From Zeugodacus cucurbitae (lineage: Eukaryota > Arthropoda > Insecta > Diptera > Tephritidae): 64,000 nucleotides of DNA. This document shows, in pieces, positions 36,959-50,640 of the stretch. Each line of letters begins with the position of its first letter. Positions within the stretch are counted from its first letter, which is position 1. Both the position numbers and the translations under genes were made by a program. The DNA is taken from NCBI RefSeq assembly GCF_028554725.1, contig NC_071667.1, positions 53,685,501 through 53,749,500 of the forward strand, read 5' to 3'. A model generated the notes under the pieces. That model made no database searches, was not told the origin of the DNA, and worked only from the letters and a program-made list of their open reading frames with translations.

Positions 36959-39900
36959 GGAGTTTAGTGAACAAAAGTTTTTTATATTAACAACGAACCT
37001 TTTAAATCAGCTTAGGACTTTAAGGTGCCTTCATTGAATACTATCCAAGAGCATATTACAAAAATGTGGAGACACTTGGGAAGGTATAAAGCAGAAGTAT
37101 GAGCATCAGTTAAATAAATTCTTATATATAGGCTTGTGAGGATCCCAGTCAATATGTGCTTGGACTCGAGTGCGGTTTTTATTCGTCTTCAGAACCCAAC
37201 TTTCTGTTCTTGTACAAGCAAATCTCAAAAATTTCATAAGTGACCATAAAGTAAAGCTGATGTTTGGACTCCAGAGTCTAATATCTCAGTTAGAAACGGC
37301 TTAAAAGTCGTAGAAAGAAAACCATATCTCCATCAAACTAGATTTATCAAAACTTTTAGTAGAACCTATTTACACTGTTCTCAATGCTTAAACAATAATG
37401 AGCTATTTCAAATATACTAGACTGTAAAGTGGGGCGAAGTAATATAGCCTGTTCAAGACACATTTGAACAAGGTCTAAAACTGAATTATTAACCATAATA
37501 AAGAATGTTTTCATTATAAATCCTTCTGTTGTTGAAAAATCACTAAAAATCTTCAAATTTACCAATATACGACTCCTTTCAGGAACGAATTTAAGATGAA
37601 CTCGATAACATCGGTAACAATAATGAGAAAATTATGGAAACCCCGTTTTTAGAAGAGAGTACGATGATGAAAAATATCAGTTTTCACTCTTCACTTGCTT
37701 AGTATAGCTCAGTTTATCTTATGCCTTTATAATTGTGAAAGCATTTTCTACTATTGTGAGATATGTCTTTAACAGATCAACTATTCATTCAAAAACCTCG
37801 ACTTAAAGTCCATCCAATCCTTCCATGAAACTTCATAAGAAACCTCTAAGAATAGACTATATTGTGGAACCACTACACTTCATATCCAATTATTCATTTT
37901 CACTAGAACATTACTCAGCGCAAACTCACAAAATTTTGACAGCTGCACGAATTGAGTTAAATTCAACAAAAAAATGCATTTTTTGCGCTTCAAGCAAATA
38001 TTTGCAGAGTTGCTCGAGAATGATATATGCAACTGGCATTGAATTCCGCTTATTTGCGGCTTCTAAAACTTTGCAAAACTCATCTCTGTCATTCATCAAC
38101 CGCCCACTCTCTCTATTATTTGTTGGGCAGTTAATTTCGTTATATGACAAATTTGTTCAACCATTTTTCGCGCCATTTAACACACACTTACTTTCACACA
38201 CATAAGCAAAAACACTTGTATGTCAGTGTGTGTGAAACAGCAGTGCAAAGGTTGCGAATGTCACAAATAAACTGGCCAGACAAGTGCAAACAAATTACAT
38301 AAACTGCACTTGAACGCGATTTTGAGTGGGTAAATATGTGTTTAAAAAATGCAAGCCATCCCAAAAAAACACACTCAACAACAACAACATGTGTGCATTC
38401 CACTGGAAATTTTTGTAAATTTCATTCGTCAAATGCAACGAAATGGAATGTTCGCAAGGCTTTGGAGAAAAAAAACAACAAAATCAACAGGCCGCCTCTA
38501 AATCGCCGACATCACTTATGTCCATGTGTGTGTGTGTGTGTTATGCACTTTTTCACCTCAACCACTTTGCATGTGTTTGCTCATTCATTTGCACAGCCTA
38601 AAAGTCATACATAGCTCACGACCATTAGTTGCACTTGTTCGCCGCCGCTGCAGAGCGCCGCTGCGGTCGAGTGCAACATTTTCGAGTAGTGGACACACTT
38701 ATTTAGTTGCAATGTCAATATTTGCCTCCATCATCTGTTTCAATCTGTTTCAATTTGCAATGACCGAGTGCAGCCCAGCCAGTGCAACATTGCATTTATT
38801 TGCTACAACATTTTGCTTTCAGTGCTGTTCACGGCTCTGCACTGCCATCGAATTCGTCATGACTCATGAGTGGCCAAAACGAAATAGTGAAAAACACAAA
38901 AACAAAAAAAAAATGTTACTAAAATCACTGTGTATTGTTGTTATTGTTTCTTAGTGAAATCTATTTGCTGGCTGAGCGCACTATTATTTTCATTGAATAT
39001 CCGTTTATGTAATTTAGTACAATAGAGTTAGTTGAGTTGAACATTAATATTAGGTTGTGCCAAGTTTATGTTTATTATTCTTTTGATTTTATACTTATTG
39101 AATATTAGGAAAAATTAAATTTGAAGTTAGAACAACTTGAGACAACGTTTAATATCTTAAAATCAAAAGACTACAAGTGTTTCACACTAATTGAATTTCA
39201 TATCATTTGCAGCATTGCCATGCTTAGCATCAACAGTAGATAGACTAACTCTAATTACATATTAGTAAATTCATAATTAAGTATTATTATCTATTGGTTA
39301 GGTCTTCCAGACAGTAAAAACTAAATATCTGAGTTCCCTTTTCTAACTATTGAAACATGTGGGAGTAACTTTCATTCCAAATTCTTCTGATAGCCAGAAA
39401 CATCTCGCAGAACCAAGATCTTATTGTTTGCTACATCGTCTTTCAATAAAACTCATCTTTCAATAAAACTAAAAAGTTGAGAAAAATTGTTTTAGGATTT
39501 TAAACAATTGCCAATTAAACTGATGATGGATAGGCTTGATATTTATTATAACCTCTTCGTTTAGTTAGATTTTGTTGGCATAGGTATTGTAAATATAGCA
39601 CAAAGTATTTTTCAGCAATCGGTTTATAAGCACCCCAGCCCCAATGAGTATATCAATTTTCATCAACGATTCAATTTGAAATGGGTATATCTTACAAACA
39701 TAGATATTTTAATGCAACTAAGAAAATATGATCTTTATGGCATAGATATTGGGGAATGTCTTGTAATATTTCTTATCGGAAATGGGCTAAAGAATGTTGA
39801 AGAAACTAGGAAATCCCGAACAACGTGCTTCCGTAAACGACATGCTATATCTACTATCCTATGAGCACCATCTACACAATGAGAGCCAATATGCTCCTAT

Positions 39901-40117
39901 GTCTTCTGGACAATTGAAAAAATACCGTCTGTCAAACATTCTTTCATACCTAATAACTTAACTAAAAACTAACGAACAGGGACATAATGTCATCAACAGA
40001 GGTAAAAAAAAAGAAAATCTTTAATATGACATCAAAAATTCAAGTAGTTTCGCGAGACTCGCTTAACCTTTGTGTAACCATATTACGTCTACGTCTTAGT
40101 TTCTCAATTTATTGAGT
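36959..40117. other. Non-coding stretch with microsatellites
   Basis: No gene supported. It has CAA runs near 38370, a TG run at about 38524-38540 and an A-run at 38904. ORFs 37825-38205, 38336-38614 and 38526-38954 are judged chance. Confidence 0.5.
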
Positions 40118-41222
40118 CTCTCGCAATTTATTGAAGAAATTTTATTAAGATAACATATAAATTTACCCATAAACTCGGCATAAAGTCCAATAGGAAAACG
40201 AAAATCGTCACATATAGTATATGAGGGCTGAAGTAATTCCTGAACCGATTTCATACATTTTCACCAGCAAGCTACACTATATCCAAGACTATTTTTGGAG
40301 CAGAGACACATTATTAGAAGAAAACAATTCCCTCTGAATTACATTAAATTATCTAAGAGATTTACCCATATTTTCGGTTAAAATTTATCCTTAGGCGCTG
40401 AGTTCAACATGTTCGACATCTGGGGCCTTGAAAAGTTATATTCCGTTTTCGACAATTTTTTCATAAGTGCACTAATTGTGTAAAGTTTTATTCCGCTATA
40501 TTCATTGGTTCCTTATGTATATATTATAAAGTGAAGGAATCAGATGAAATTCAAAATTGAGTTATAAGGAAAGTAGTCGTAGTTGTGAACCGATTTCGCC
40601 CATTTATCGGTATTATTAGGGTGTCGAGAAAGTGTTATGTACAGAATTTCATTGAAACATGTCGAGTAGTTCATGAGATATGGTTTTTGACCCATAAGCG
40701 GGCCATGCCACGCTCATTTTTAATTTTATAAAAAAAATCTGAGTGCAGTTTCCTTCTGCTATTATTTCTGTGAAATTTAGTGTTTCTGGCATTTCGTTAG
40801 TGAGTTAACCCACTTCTAGTAATTTTCAACCTAACCTTTGTATGGGAGGTGGGCGTGGTTATGATCAGATTTGAACTATTTTCATGGTGTGTGGTGGGGT
40901 ACGTAAGAGAACCGATGGCAGAAAGTTCGGTTTATATAGTTTTATTGGTTTGCGAGATATATACAGAAAACCGATTTGTGGGCCGGGCCACGCCCATTTG
41001 GTCAAGATATCTCAATTTTTACTCAAGTTACAGCTTGCACAGACGGACAGACGGACAGACGGGTAAACGGGCAGACATCCGGATTTCAAATCTACTCGTC
41101 ATCCTGATCACTTTGGTATATATGACTCTATATCTACCTCTTTTAGTTTTAGGTGTTACAAACAACCGTTATGGGAACAAAACTATAATACTCTCTTTAG
41201 CAACATTTGTTGCGAGAGTATA
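40118..41222 (-). mobile_element. DINE-1-like Helentron repeat, copy 5, reverse
   Basis: On the minus strand it begins TATACTCTCGCAACAAATGT at 41222 and includes TAGTTTTGTTCCCATAACGG, a GTCY array (about 41040-41075) and the usual CACGCCCAC phrases. It ends at a CTCTCGCAATTTATTGA-type subterminal repeat near 40118. The 3' hairpin has decayed. Confidence 0.8.
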
Positions 41223-41290
41223 AACTCATAACTCAATTAAAGAATATAACTATCAACTCGTACAAATCGTTCGAAAGCTGCTTAGCACCA

Positions 41291-41710
41291 TTAAACGGTT
41301 AAATGGGTTTCAGAGGTTGAAAACGAGTGTATTTTTGCATTTTTTTAATATATACAATCATATATTTCATTTAAACAAATTTGCATATCGAATATAGATA
41401 TTTAAACAGTATTTTGTAAAAATTATTTATTTAAAAATTACGAAAACTCAACCGTTGGTACCTCATCACCCTTGACGTCTCAAAAAATCGGCATAAAAAA
41501 CTAACTTCGGTAGTAAATGGATAAATCTCGCTATTGAAACAAGTAAAAAGTAATATATTGAAATTTGAATTTTGACAGACATAAAGTGAAAATTCTATTT
41601 TTTTTTAAATTTTGGTCATATATTGACCCAAAAAATAGTAATAATAGTAATAGTAATAATATAATAATGGTATATATATCTCATATAATTTTACTCGGAT
41701 GAATTTGATA
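41291..41710. repeat. TTAA-type repeat, sister of the one at 27.1 kb, without the insertion
   Basis: Starts TTAA then GGTTAAATGGGTTTCAGAGG, matching 27112-27135. Continuing blocks ACAATCATATATTTCATTTA, CGAAAACTCAACCGTTGGTA and ATGGATAAATCTCGCT align with 28371-28620. It contains no DINE-1-like sequence at the matching point, so it shows the empty site. Right end not found. Confidence 0.65.
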
Positions 41711-43064
41711 TTTTTGAACAATATTTTAAGAAGAATCTTTCTAGAGAAACAGCAAAGAATTGGAAAGCATTAATAAAATCTCCCAAAAATATTTGCTATG
41801 CCAGAAATGAAGTACTAATTTAACAACTCTTATTAAATACAGTAAGCATTAAATATGAAATGCAGGAAATGCCTAATAAATTCGAAGACACTTGAGTTCA
41901 TAAGAAGCAACCTAAATCAAACTAGCGGCACTTATAGTAAGTATACGCTGACCTTTACACGTATCATGAGGTCACGTACATAAACGACTAGTCTGCCGGA
42001 AGGACACAACACATTTCAAGCGCAACCATTCAACTCACACAAATACACAAAGACAATCTTTGGCAGGATACAAGCAAAATGCACACCGGAGACCATTCAA
42101 CACTTGCAAAATATTTATGCAGACATAGTAACTTATATATATTTATGCTGAATTGTATGAATATAAAGTTCAATACCTTCGTGTATTCAGTGTCTCAGCG
42201 TGTGTGTGTCTGTGTGTGTGCGAAAGCGCTTTGCATGCGGCAGCTTCGAAGTGTCCATTTCAGCTGAGTTACTAAACCAACGTAAATGTTGCCAATGATA
42301 AATACAAATAATAAACAAACATAAACGGAAATAGCAATAATGCAAAAATATGCCAAAAGCAAACTGAAGAAACTTACGAAAAACGCACAGACACGCAGCG
42401 CTGGGACTGAAGAAGCTGCAAGTACATACTAAAGGAGAGAGGTTAGAGCGAGGATACCACTGCTTATGGAGGTATGTAAGGATATGTGAGTATAACAACC
42501 AAGCAGACAACTCATTCCCCAGACAGCAGTCAATTCAGCGCCTCAACACTTGGGTATTGCAAACAGCAACAACAACAAACACAAACTTCAACTAAATGCA
42601 AAAAAGCCGAAAAATAAATAACGGAAAATGAAATGGAATGATATAAAACAAAATTACGCATTTTAGCAAAAGAAAGTGTAGAAAGCAACAACAACAAACA
42701 CATGTCTGCGTTTTAGCAGAAGGAGTGTGGTACTTGGGAATTCCTCCTTGTCCTCGCCGTATTTATTTACATTTATTTATTTGCTTCATAACCATAAAAA
42801 AATATGTGTATGTGTGTGTCTGTTTGTTGTTGGCATTTTCGCATGCAGCAATGATAATTTTCGAGATTGCCAAAAAATACCACAGGGAGACACGAGCCAC
42901 TGATTGAGTGCGTTGTTTTCGATGTTGCTGCGGCATGCTATGAATTGCTGGTAAATGACAAGTGCCAGAAAACACTATATACATACTTTCATATGTATAT
43001 GCATATGCCGCCTGCCACATGGTGAGTGACAGCGGTGTGTTTTTGCCACCACAGACAATACCAC
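41711..43064. other. Non-coding stretch with microsatellites
   Basis: No gene recognised. TG-rich runs near 42198 and 42808 and CAA runs near 42567 and 42690. Confidence 0.5.
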
Positions 43065-43202
43065 ACAACAACAACAATGAGCCTTAAATATATGTGAGTT
43101 TGTGGCAAGGAGTTTAACCGACGAAAAAGGTTGAGTTTGCAGCACGCCAGGGCGTATGCGGCTAATATGAATAACTGATGCGTACAATCGGATTTGCCAC
43201 TG
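43065..43202. repeat. 138-bp segment duplicated at 45022-45159 (likely source copy)
   Basis: The two copies align without gaps, with 8 differences in 138 positions by eye (about 94 percent). They start at ACAACAACAACAATGAGCC and end at GGATTTGCCACTG. Here the flanks are ordinary intergenic DNA, whereas the other copy sits between DINE-1-like pieces, so this is probably the donor. No coding evidence. Confidence 0.9.
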
Positions 43203-44671
43203 CAATTGACCAGCAGTTCCGCAGTCGCACTCTCGCCTTTATTATGTCCTTGAGTGTTTGATTCCTTCGAAAAATCATTGAAGCGTGTAAATTTTGGAAT
43301 TGTTCGGTTCTTCGGTTTGTGCATACTTTCGCACATAGTTTCGATACTTTGATTTTAAGTAAAATACTCATTTATGTTAAGACAACTTTCTTGATTTATT
43401 ACTGCAATCTGGTATTTTAAATGTCATGTATTTTTGTGAAGTATTGTCCGAGTTATGTTAACAGGTTTTTTAATTAAATAACAATACTTTTATACAGAGT
43501 TAGAAGAGCACCAATTGGTGAAGACACGGGAAACTCAAGCATTAGTTAAATTCCAAACCTTAAAGTCTTTCGGCTGGATATAAAAGGACAGCACTGCTGA
43601 TACAAGTAACATTTGCGCATTTACATTTTTCAATTAGTTTGCAGTCTTCTAGGTTAGACTTGAAGATCTCAACAACGATGTGTTTCTTAGTCGCTACTCA
43701 ACACGCTTGGTCGAAAATATCCTGAACAACAGGTTGAGACGAGTTCATGATAGATCGTCAACATTTGCCTTTTGTGTTTTATAACTTTTGTTGTAACTTG
43801 AAGGTCACGTAAATATTTGATTGGATTTGAATATATATACAATTAATATCTACTGCCTCTTTTCCAATATAAATTTTTGTAAACTGCACACAAAAAATTC
43901 TTTCGAAATTCCAAAAAAAAAATGTACTAAGGGTGATTCGGGTAAAAAAGAGTTAACAGTAACTAATTATATAGATATCCAGATTTACCTCCCTTTGTCG
44001 TCTTTGTGTGGCAAAATCAATACTACATGGCTCGAGAGGTACGAAAAGTGATGAAAAAAAATTACCCATGCAGGTTGAAAGTTTGAGAGACTTCCTATAA
44101 TTGAATTTGTAGTTAGACCTAACTATGTATAAACTGCAAAGCTATGCAACTGATTCATGAGATAAAGCTTTCAAATTTGATCCTAATTATTGTTTTTTTG
44201 GTGGAATATTTTGCTATGAAAACAACGATCTGTGCAAAGTACTTGCCTGGCAAGCTCACAATAGACCCATTTCTCAAGTCACGAATTAATGAACACGCAT
44301 CCACCGCATTAATCGCACTAAATCTGATCACATATGACTGTTTTCTGTTTCCAGATATTTAGTGTCATTCCAGACATTAAGATTAGCCAAGACCGAGAAC
44401 CTTTCATTCAGAATGTCAATGGTACTAAAAAAGATCACTATAATCGGTATAACACTCTATATTACACTCATATTGAATAATATGAACAATGGTATACAAA
44501 TATACAGTGCAACGAGACAGGAGTACAAATTGAAAATACGTACCATAATGCATAAAGTAACAATCAACTAACTCACCTTATCAATATGGGTTGAGTCACT
44601 CTCACCCTTTCACAAATAGGTTAAAGTTTTCCATCACTGTCCTTAATACCAAAACATGTTACATACGTTTT
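43203..44671. other. Non-coding AT-rich stretch
   Basis: No gene or transposon recognised. ORFs 43821-44051, 44144-44362 and 44362-44571 are AT-rich and featureless. Confidence 0.5.
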
Positions 44672-45671
44672 TATACTCTCGCAACAAAAGTTGCTAAGAG
44701 AGTATTATAGTTTTGTGCACATAACCATATAACTCAATTTTGAATTCCATCTAATTCCTTCACTTTATAATATATATTTTATATGATCTATGTGGCATCA
44801 CTTGTGAAAAAGTTGTCGAAATCGGACTATAACATTTCAAAGCTCCGAATATCGAATATGTTGAACTTAGCGCCTAAGGGTAAATTTTACCGAAAATATA
44901 GGTAAATCTCTTAGATAATTGAATGTAATTCACAGGAAATTATTTTCTTCTAATAGTGTTCTGTTCCAAAAATTGTTAAAATCGGGTCATAACATTTCCT
45001 AGCTCCCATATACCTAAATATACAACAACAACAATGAGCCTTAAATATTTGTGAATTTGTGGCAAGGGGTTTGACCGACAAAAAAGGTCGAGTTTGCGGC
45101 ACGCCAGGGCGTATGCGGCTAATATGAATAACGGATGCGTACAATCGGATTTGCCACTGATAAAAATAAAGATATCTTGATGAAACTTGGCACACTTATT
45201 TCTTGGCACCATAGGAAGGTTGCTTTCGAACAAAATCGGACCACTGCCACGCCCACAAAATGGCGAAAACCGAAAACACATTAAGTACCATAACAAAGCC
45301 ATAAATAAAGCTATGGAAATAAAATTTAGTATGAAGGATCGCACTATGAGGTGGGCGTGGCCCCGCCCCCAAATAGGTTTTTTGTACATATCTCGCAAAC
45401 TAATAGAGCTATATAAACCAAACTTTCTGCAGTCGTTTTGTTTAGCTACTTCTTAATACAGCCCAAAAATGTAAGAAATCGGATAATATCCATACAAAGG
45501 TTAGGTTGAAAATTACTAAAAGTGAGGTAACTCACTAACGAAAAACGTCAGAAACACTAAATTTCACATAAGAAATTGTGTATTATATAAAATAAATAAA
45601 GTTAAATAAATAAATTGCGAGAGTATAAAATGTTCGGTTACACCCGAACTTAGCCCATCCTTACTTGTTTT
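44672..45671 (+). mobile_element. DINE-1-like Helentron repeat, copy 6, scrambled and carrying host DNA
   Basis: Starts TATACTCTCGCAACAAAAGT with AGAGAGTATTATAGTTTTG. It then jumps to modules normally found in the second half (AATTTTGAATTCCATCTAAT, TAAATCTCTTAGATAATTGA). The 138-bp host segment follows (45022-45159), and then the first-half module GATATCTTGATGAAACTTGG. It ends TTGCGAGAGTATAAAATG, the hairpin GTTCGGTTACACCCGAAC and ACTTGTTTT. The reversed module order and host filler point to a composite made from two template copies. Confidence 0.82.
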
Positions 45672-46993
45672 ATATTCGGTTTTCGAAGTTGACCCCTTAC
45701 TTCCATTTTATGAATTCACACTCATAAAATGAATTTAAACGAAGTTGAACGTATGAATACTCACCCTATGAATTATTGACTAATGGGGACTTGCATGAAA
45801 AAATAATAATTATTCCACAGAGAGACCCGTTTATTCATCAGTTTAATATCATTTGCTGTTCAATTTTATCAAAGGTGTTTCAATTCCATAAATGGGCTTC
45901 ACATTTGAAAGCAAATATATGCATTTGTTGTATGTATTTCGTAGCTCAATATAAGCTCTCTGACGAATGCTTCACTTCTAATAAACTAAATGAATGAAAA
46001 TGGATATGCTTTAAATAAAGGACAACAGCTGGTCGTATTTTAGTCAACGTGCATGTACATACAACTGTATATTCACATGGAATGTATGAAGTATTAAAAG
46101 AAACTTTATTTTTCTTGATGCTGCCACATAAAGGTAGTCGGCTCTCGGAGTACTAAAAAGTAAATATGCTTTTTTTGCAGCTCCAACAGATAAGAATAAA
46201 TCAAGTGATTTCTCCTTAAGGTTTTTAATCAATTTGAGCAACTTTGAAACGACACAAATACATACACTCAAACATACAAGTTTATGAAGCAGTCAACTAG
46301 AGAGAAAAGCGAACGCACAAAAGAATCAAGGCACACACGCACACACACAAATCATAAAAGGGGATAACAGCAAAAAAAAAGTCGAAAACTCACAGATCAA
46401 AAACATTTTTTTTTTGTTTTTTTCTATAAAACTTAAAGCAACAAAAATGGCTGAAGCTGCAAATAAAACTGTTACACTTTTAAGATAATAAAGGCAGAGA
46501 AAAGCGGAGAAGACTTTGATGCATTTTCAAAGTCGTGAGTAAGCTGCAAAAAAACAGACAAAAGCACAAAAGCAATAACAACGTACAACAACAGCACTGA
46601 AGTGGATTGGATTACTAGCCAAACAGTAATGGCAAGGAAAAGATGAAAAAAAATCGAGCGAAAGTGGAGCAAAAAACACTTGCGAAAACCCCTTTTGCTG
46701 ATAAGAAAACTTTGCCGGGCAATTGAGCAAAACGGAATATAAACAAATATCTTTGTTTCGTTCCATTTTATCTCATCGGAGAGGCAGTCCCGGTTGCGTC
46801 AAAGCGTTGATCTAAGACAAAGCAAATAAAATGCGATACGCAGCGAAGTTTGTGAATAATTAAAAATTCAATTAAATGAAGAGGCAGTCGGAATAAATGA
46901 AAATGCCGCTAGTTAAGTAAATGTACCAAAAGAATTTAGAATTTTAAAGACTTTATTTAAAAAATCTAGAAACTTGTTAGAATGATAAGAATG
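45672..46993. other. Non-coding stretch
   Basis: No gene supported. CA-rich run near 46333. ORFs 46044-46271 and 46472-46766 lack motifs. Confidence 0.5.
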
Positions 46994-48159
46994 AAAACAA
47001 GTAAGGAAGGACTAAGTTCGGGTGTAACCGAACATTTTATACTATCGCAATTTATTTATTTAACTTTTTTTTTATTATATAATACACAATTTGACCCACA
47101 TATTCGTCACAAAGTCCATTGAAAATTGGAAACCATAATATTAGGTTAGAAGCACCGAGGTCCTCGTGTTCGATATATGGAGCCTTAAAAACCTATGGTC
47201 CGATTTCAGCGATTTTTAGAATGGGGCTGCCACACTATAAACATAGTATTTGTGCAAAGATCTGCACCGATATCTTCACTAGTACTTACTTTATATATTG
47301 TAAAGTAAACGATTCAGATCGTCTTCAAAGTTCTGGTATATAGGAAGTAGGCGTGGTTGTTAAGCGATTTTGGCGATTTTGGCTATTTTCACATTGGGAT
47401 GTAAGCAAACCAAGTTTCATTGAAATCGGTCGAGTAGTTCTTGAGATATGGTTTTTGACCCATCAATGGGCGATGCCACGGCCATTTTCCATTTTTGAAA
47501 AAAATCTGCGTGCAGCTTCCATCTGCTATTTCTTTTGTGAAATTTAGTGTTTCTGACGTTTTTCTTTAGTGAATTAACCCACTTTTAGTAATTTTCAACC
47601 TAACCTTTGTATGGGAGGTGGGGGTGGTTATTATCCGATTTCTTTCATTTTTACACTGTATTACGAAATAGCTAAAAGAAACGACTGCAGAAAGTTTGGT
47701 TTATATAGCTCTATTGGTTTGCGAGATATGTACAAAAAACCTATTTGGGGGCGGGGCCACGTCCACTTCCCCAAAAAAATTAGATCCAAATATGCCTCTT
47801 CATAGTGCGATCCATCATACCAAATTTTTCCATAGCTTTATTTATGGCATAGTTATGGCACTTTATGTGTTTTCGGTTTTCGCCATTTTGTGGGCGTGGC
47901 AGTGGTCCGATTTTGCTCCAAGTGTGCCAAGTTTCATCAAGATATCTTAATTTTTACTCAATTTACAGCTTGCACAGACGGACGGACGGACAGACTGACA
48001 TTCGGATTTGAACTCCACTCTTCACCATGATCACTTTGGTATATATAACCCTATATCTAACTCGTTTAGTTTTGGGTGTTACAAACAACCGTTATGTGAA
48101 CAAAACTATAATACTCTCTTTAGCAACTTAGTTGCTAGCAACATTGTTGCGAGAGTATA
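46994..48159 (-). mobile_element. DINE-1-like Helentron repeat, copy 7, reverse, near full length
   Basis: The plus-strand left end is AAAACAAGTAAGGAAGGACT, the hairpin GTTCGGGTGTAACCGAAC, then TATACTATCGCAATTTATT. The right end is GTTGCGAGAGTATA at 48159. A GGAC/GACA array lies at about 47978-47998. Order and length (1,166 bp) match copy 2. The intact hairpin suggests a relatively young copy. Confidence 0.85.
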
Positions 48160-49874
48160 ACAATCGACTTAATTTTTTAAAGTGGGAGGGAGAATGATTT
48201 TCTCAGCTTATCTTTAAAGTCTAAAGCAAATATGTATAAACTTTTCGAATATATTACAGCAGATATTTGTCGTTAAGTTTACTCGTCACCTATGACTTTA
48301 AATATGTTTGTTGCTTCATCAGGAATTTCTGAAGTACTAACCTAGAGCTTCTTCCCTTTGTTATCTTGTCTTGAACTATACATTCACGAAGGTTTTTTCT
48401 GTTCTGGGGTTCGATACCGGTTTTGAGACATGAGAAACAGGTTTTTGTTTTTATTTTGACCCATTCGTATAAGTAAAATCTTTTTTCAGCTAGCCGGTAT
48501 TAAATTTCATTTCACCTTTACTCAACGAATTTCACGATTTTTCGCGATATACAACAAAACCTTTCAGTAGAAGGTCAACGTGCAAATTAAAGCTGTACAG
48601 TCTACTTAACATACAAGAAAATGTATATGTATTGAATATACTGGAGTCTCTAAGCATATTTCTTTTGAGTTTTTAATTGACTTTAAGAAGAAAAATATGA
48701 TTCGTTTGGCCCTTTAGAACACGAATTACTAAAGTTATTACATTAAATATTTAGATTTAAATTATTCTTAAATATTTTTAATGAGTTTGAACATCAAAAC
48801 GCTTTTCTTCATGGTCTTTAAGAAGCACTTAGAACATTATGCGATTATTTCACGCTGAAGCATTTACATAGGCTGTTTAATAGGAGCACACTAGGGTGAG
48901 ACCAGTTCATAGAAATCATTTAATTATATAATTCAGATAATTTGGGTTTAGGACAACTCATCACCCACATTTATTTTTCGGATAATTTTATAACAGTAAT
49001 AATTTCTATTAAATACATGAATTCAATAAATAAAGAATTAAAAGAAAAATCGAACCACCCTCAACCATGAATTAATATCATATTATATCTATGAATATAA
49101 TGAACCATAAATCCATGCGTTTAAGCTGTAAAAATATGTTATGTTAATTCGAATATTAAATTTTTAAAAGACCACATCGCTTAGAATATATGTATATTAA
49201 GTGCTGGCAATAATAATAATCACACACACACACACACACATGCTTGTGCCACCAACATCGAAAGACCAATAAACATTAAATTCACCACAAAAGCGTAATA
49301 AAAGCTGGGTCATCTAATAAAAATACCCACAATAATATTGCGCGCACGGCGTAGGGCAAACGCGAAGAAATTGCGGCAACAGCCATCAAATTGTAATTCC
49401 AGCAGACCACATAATATTATATTAAACAGCATTAAAAACAACAAAATTGATGGTCAGTTAAGGCAGCACATCTACACACACATACATACAAGTATATTAT
49501 ATACCATATAAATATGTATGCATATGCGGTGGCAGCCAAACACCACCCAATTATCAGGCAGCATATCAACAACAATGCAAGCGGAGGGAGTGTGGCATTA
49601 ATTACTTATTTTATCATAAAACGCCGCAGGATGTATAATTTCTATTATATAATGTTAATAGAGTTCAACAACATTAAAAACCTTTCAATATAATTATGTG
49701 GCATACACACGAAAGCAGCGCACCACACAACACTCATATAGTCGGACATATGGACATATGTAGATGTTTCAGCAAATGTGCGATTTTTCAAATGAAATAG
49801 TGTGGAATGTAGTAAGCAATATTAAGTACTCGCGAAAGATTTACTTAATATATATATATTAATATACTCCAACT
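48160..49874. other. Non-coding stretch with a CA microsatellite
   Basis: No gene recognised. A (CA)n run lies at about 49221-49240, with a CATA-type run near 49480. Confidence 0.5.
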
Positions 49875-50640
49875 CAATTCGTAGATATCTACTAGAGAAA
49901 CCAAATAAGTTAGAATTAATTTGGATCCCAGGTCACGTACAGATATCCGGCAACGAATGTGCTGACATGGCAGCTAAAAATGCCCTAAACGCATCACTCA
50001 CTATTACACCCAACCTACTCTTCACAGACATAAATGTATCTTAAAATCTTACTTCCTCCAAAAAGACCAAAACGATAACAACAATACTTCACAATGGTAC
50101 TCAAATATATCACAAAACTCCAAGACAATCAACGACTACTTAAAAATTAATACAACCTCTCTGACTAGAAAAGACCAAACAAAAATTATAAGACTAAGGC
50201 TAGGACACAATAATCTCACACATAAACACTTAATTGACAAAAACCTGTCCAACATATGTAACTTTTGCAATAGTCATACAATTAGTACCCAACACAGCCT
50301 TGATTCATGCACATTCTTCGATATCTACCGACTGTCACCCCCAGACCCAACACCCTCAAACCTACTCAAAAACCCTTCAACTAACAACTTAATAACACTA
50401 ATAAATTATTTAAAGTTTTGTAACCTATATAATAAATTATGAACTTACTATTCTTTCGCATCTTTCACCCACGCTAACATGTTCAATCCCACCTAAATTA
50501 ACTGCACTACTATATATCTCCACATACATATTAGCTTAAGGCCCCAGATGCCATGGCTTTAACTTAATACATTGTTCTATAATTTAGTTATAGTTTCAAT
50601 ATTCTTGTAAATAAATAAATAAATATATATATATTTTTGC
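49875..50640 (+). pseudogene. Non-LTR retrotransposon relic, RNase H and C-terminal domain (Jockey/I-like)
   Basis: LIWIPGHVQISGNECADMAA (about 49915-49977) is the last catalytic block of an RNase H domain (His ... GNE.AD). The frame shifts near 50040. The next frame reads IIRLRLGHNNLTHKHLIDKN and SNICNFCNSHTISTQHSLDS, the zinc-knuckle-like tail of these proteins, up to a stop near 50443. An A-rich tail of AAAT repeats (about 50609-50625) closes it. 5'-truncated and dead. Its wording is distinct from the two LOA/I-type ends in the window, so it is a separate family. Confidence 0.8.

Noticed and set aside
37825..38205. 126-codon plus-strand ORF
   Set aside because: No motif, and an opposite-strand ORF covers the same DNA; likely chance.
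38526..38954. 142-codon Cys-rich ORF
   Set aside because: Begins inside a TG microsatellite and ends in a poly-A-rich Lys run; no domain.
40849..41223. 124-codon ORF and similar ones at 22574-23029, 27275-27643, 44976-45398 and 47696-47950
   Set aside because: All lie in DINE-1-like repeats and translate the same non-coding modules in varied frames.
48405..48440. GGTTCGATACC, a tRNA T-loop-like sequence
   Set aside because: No matching acceptor stem, anticodon arm or D-loop could be found around it.
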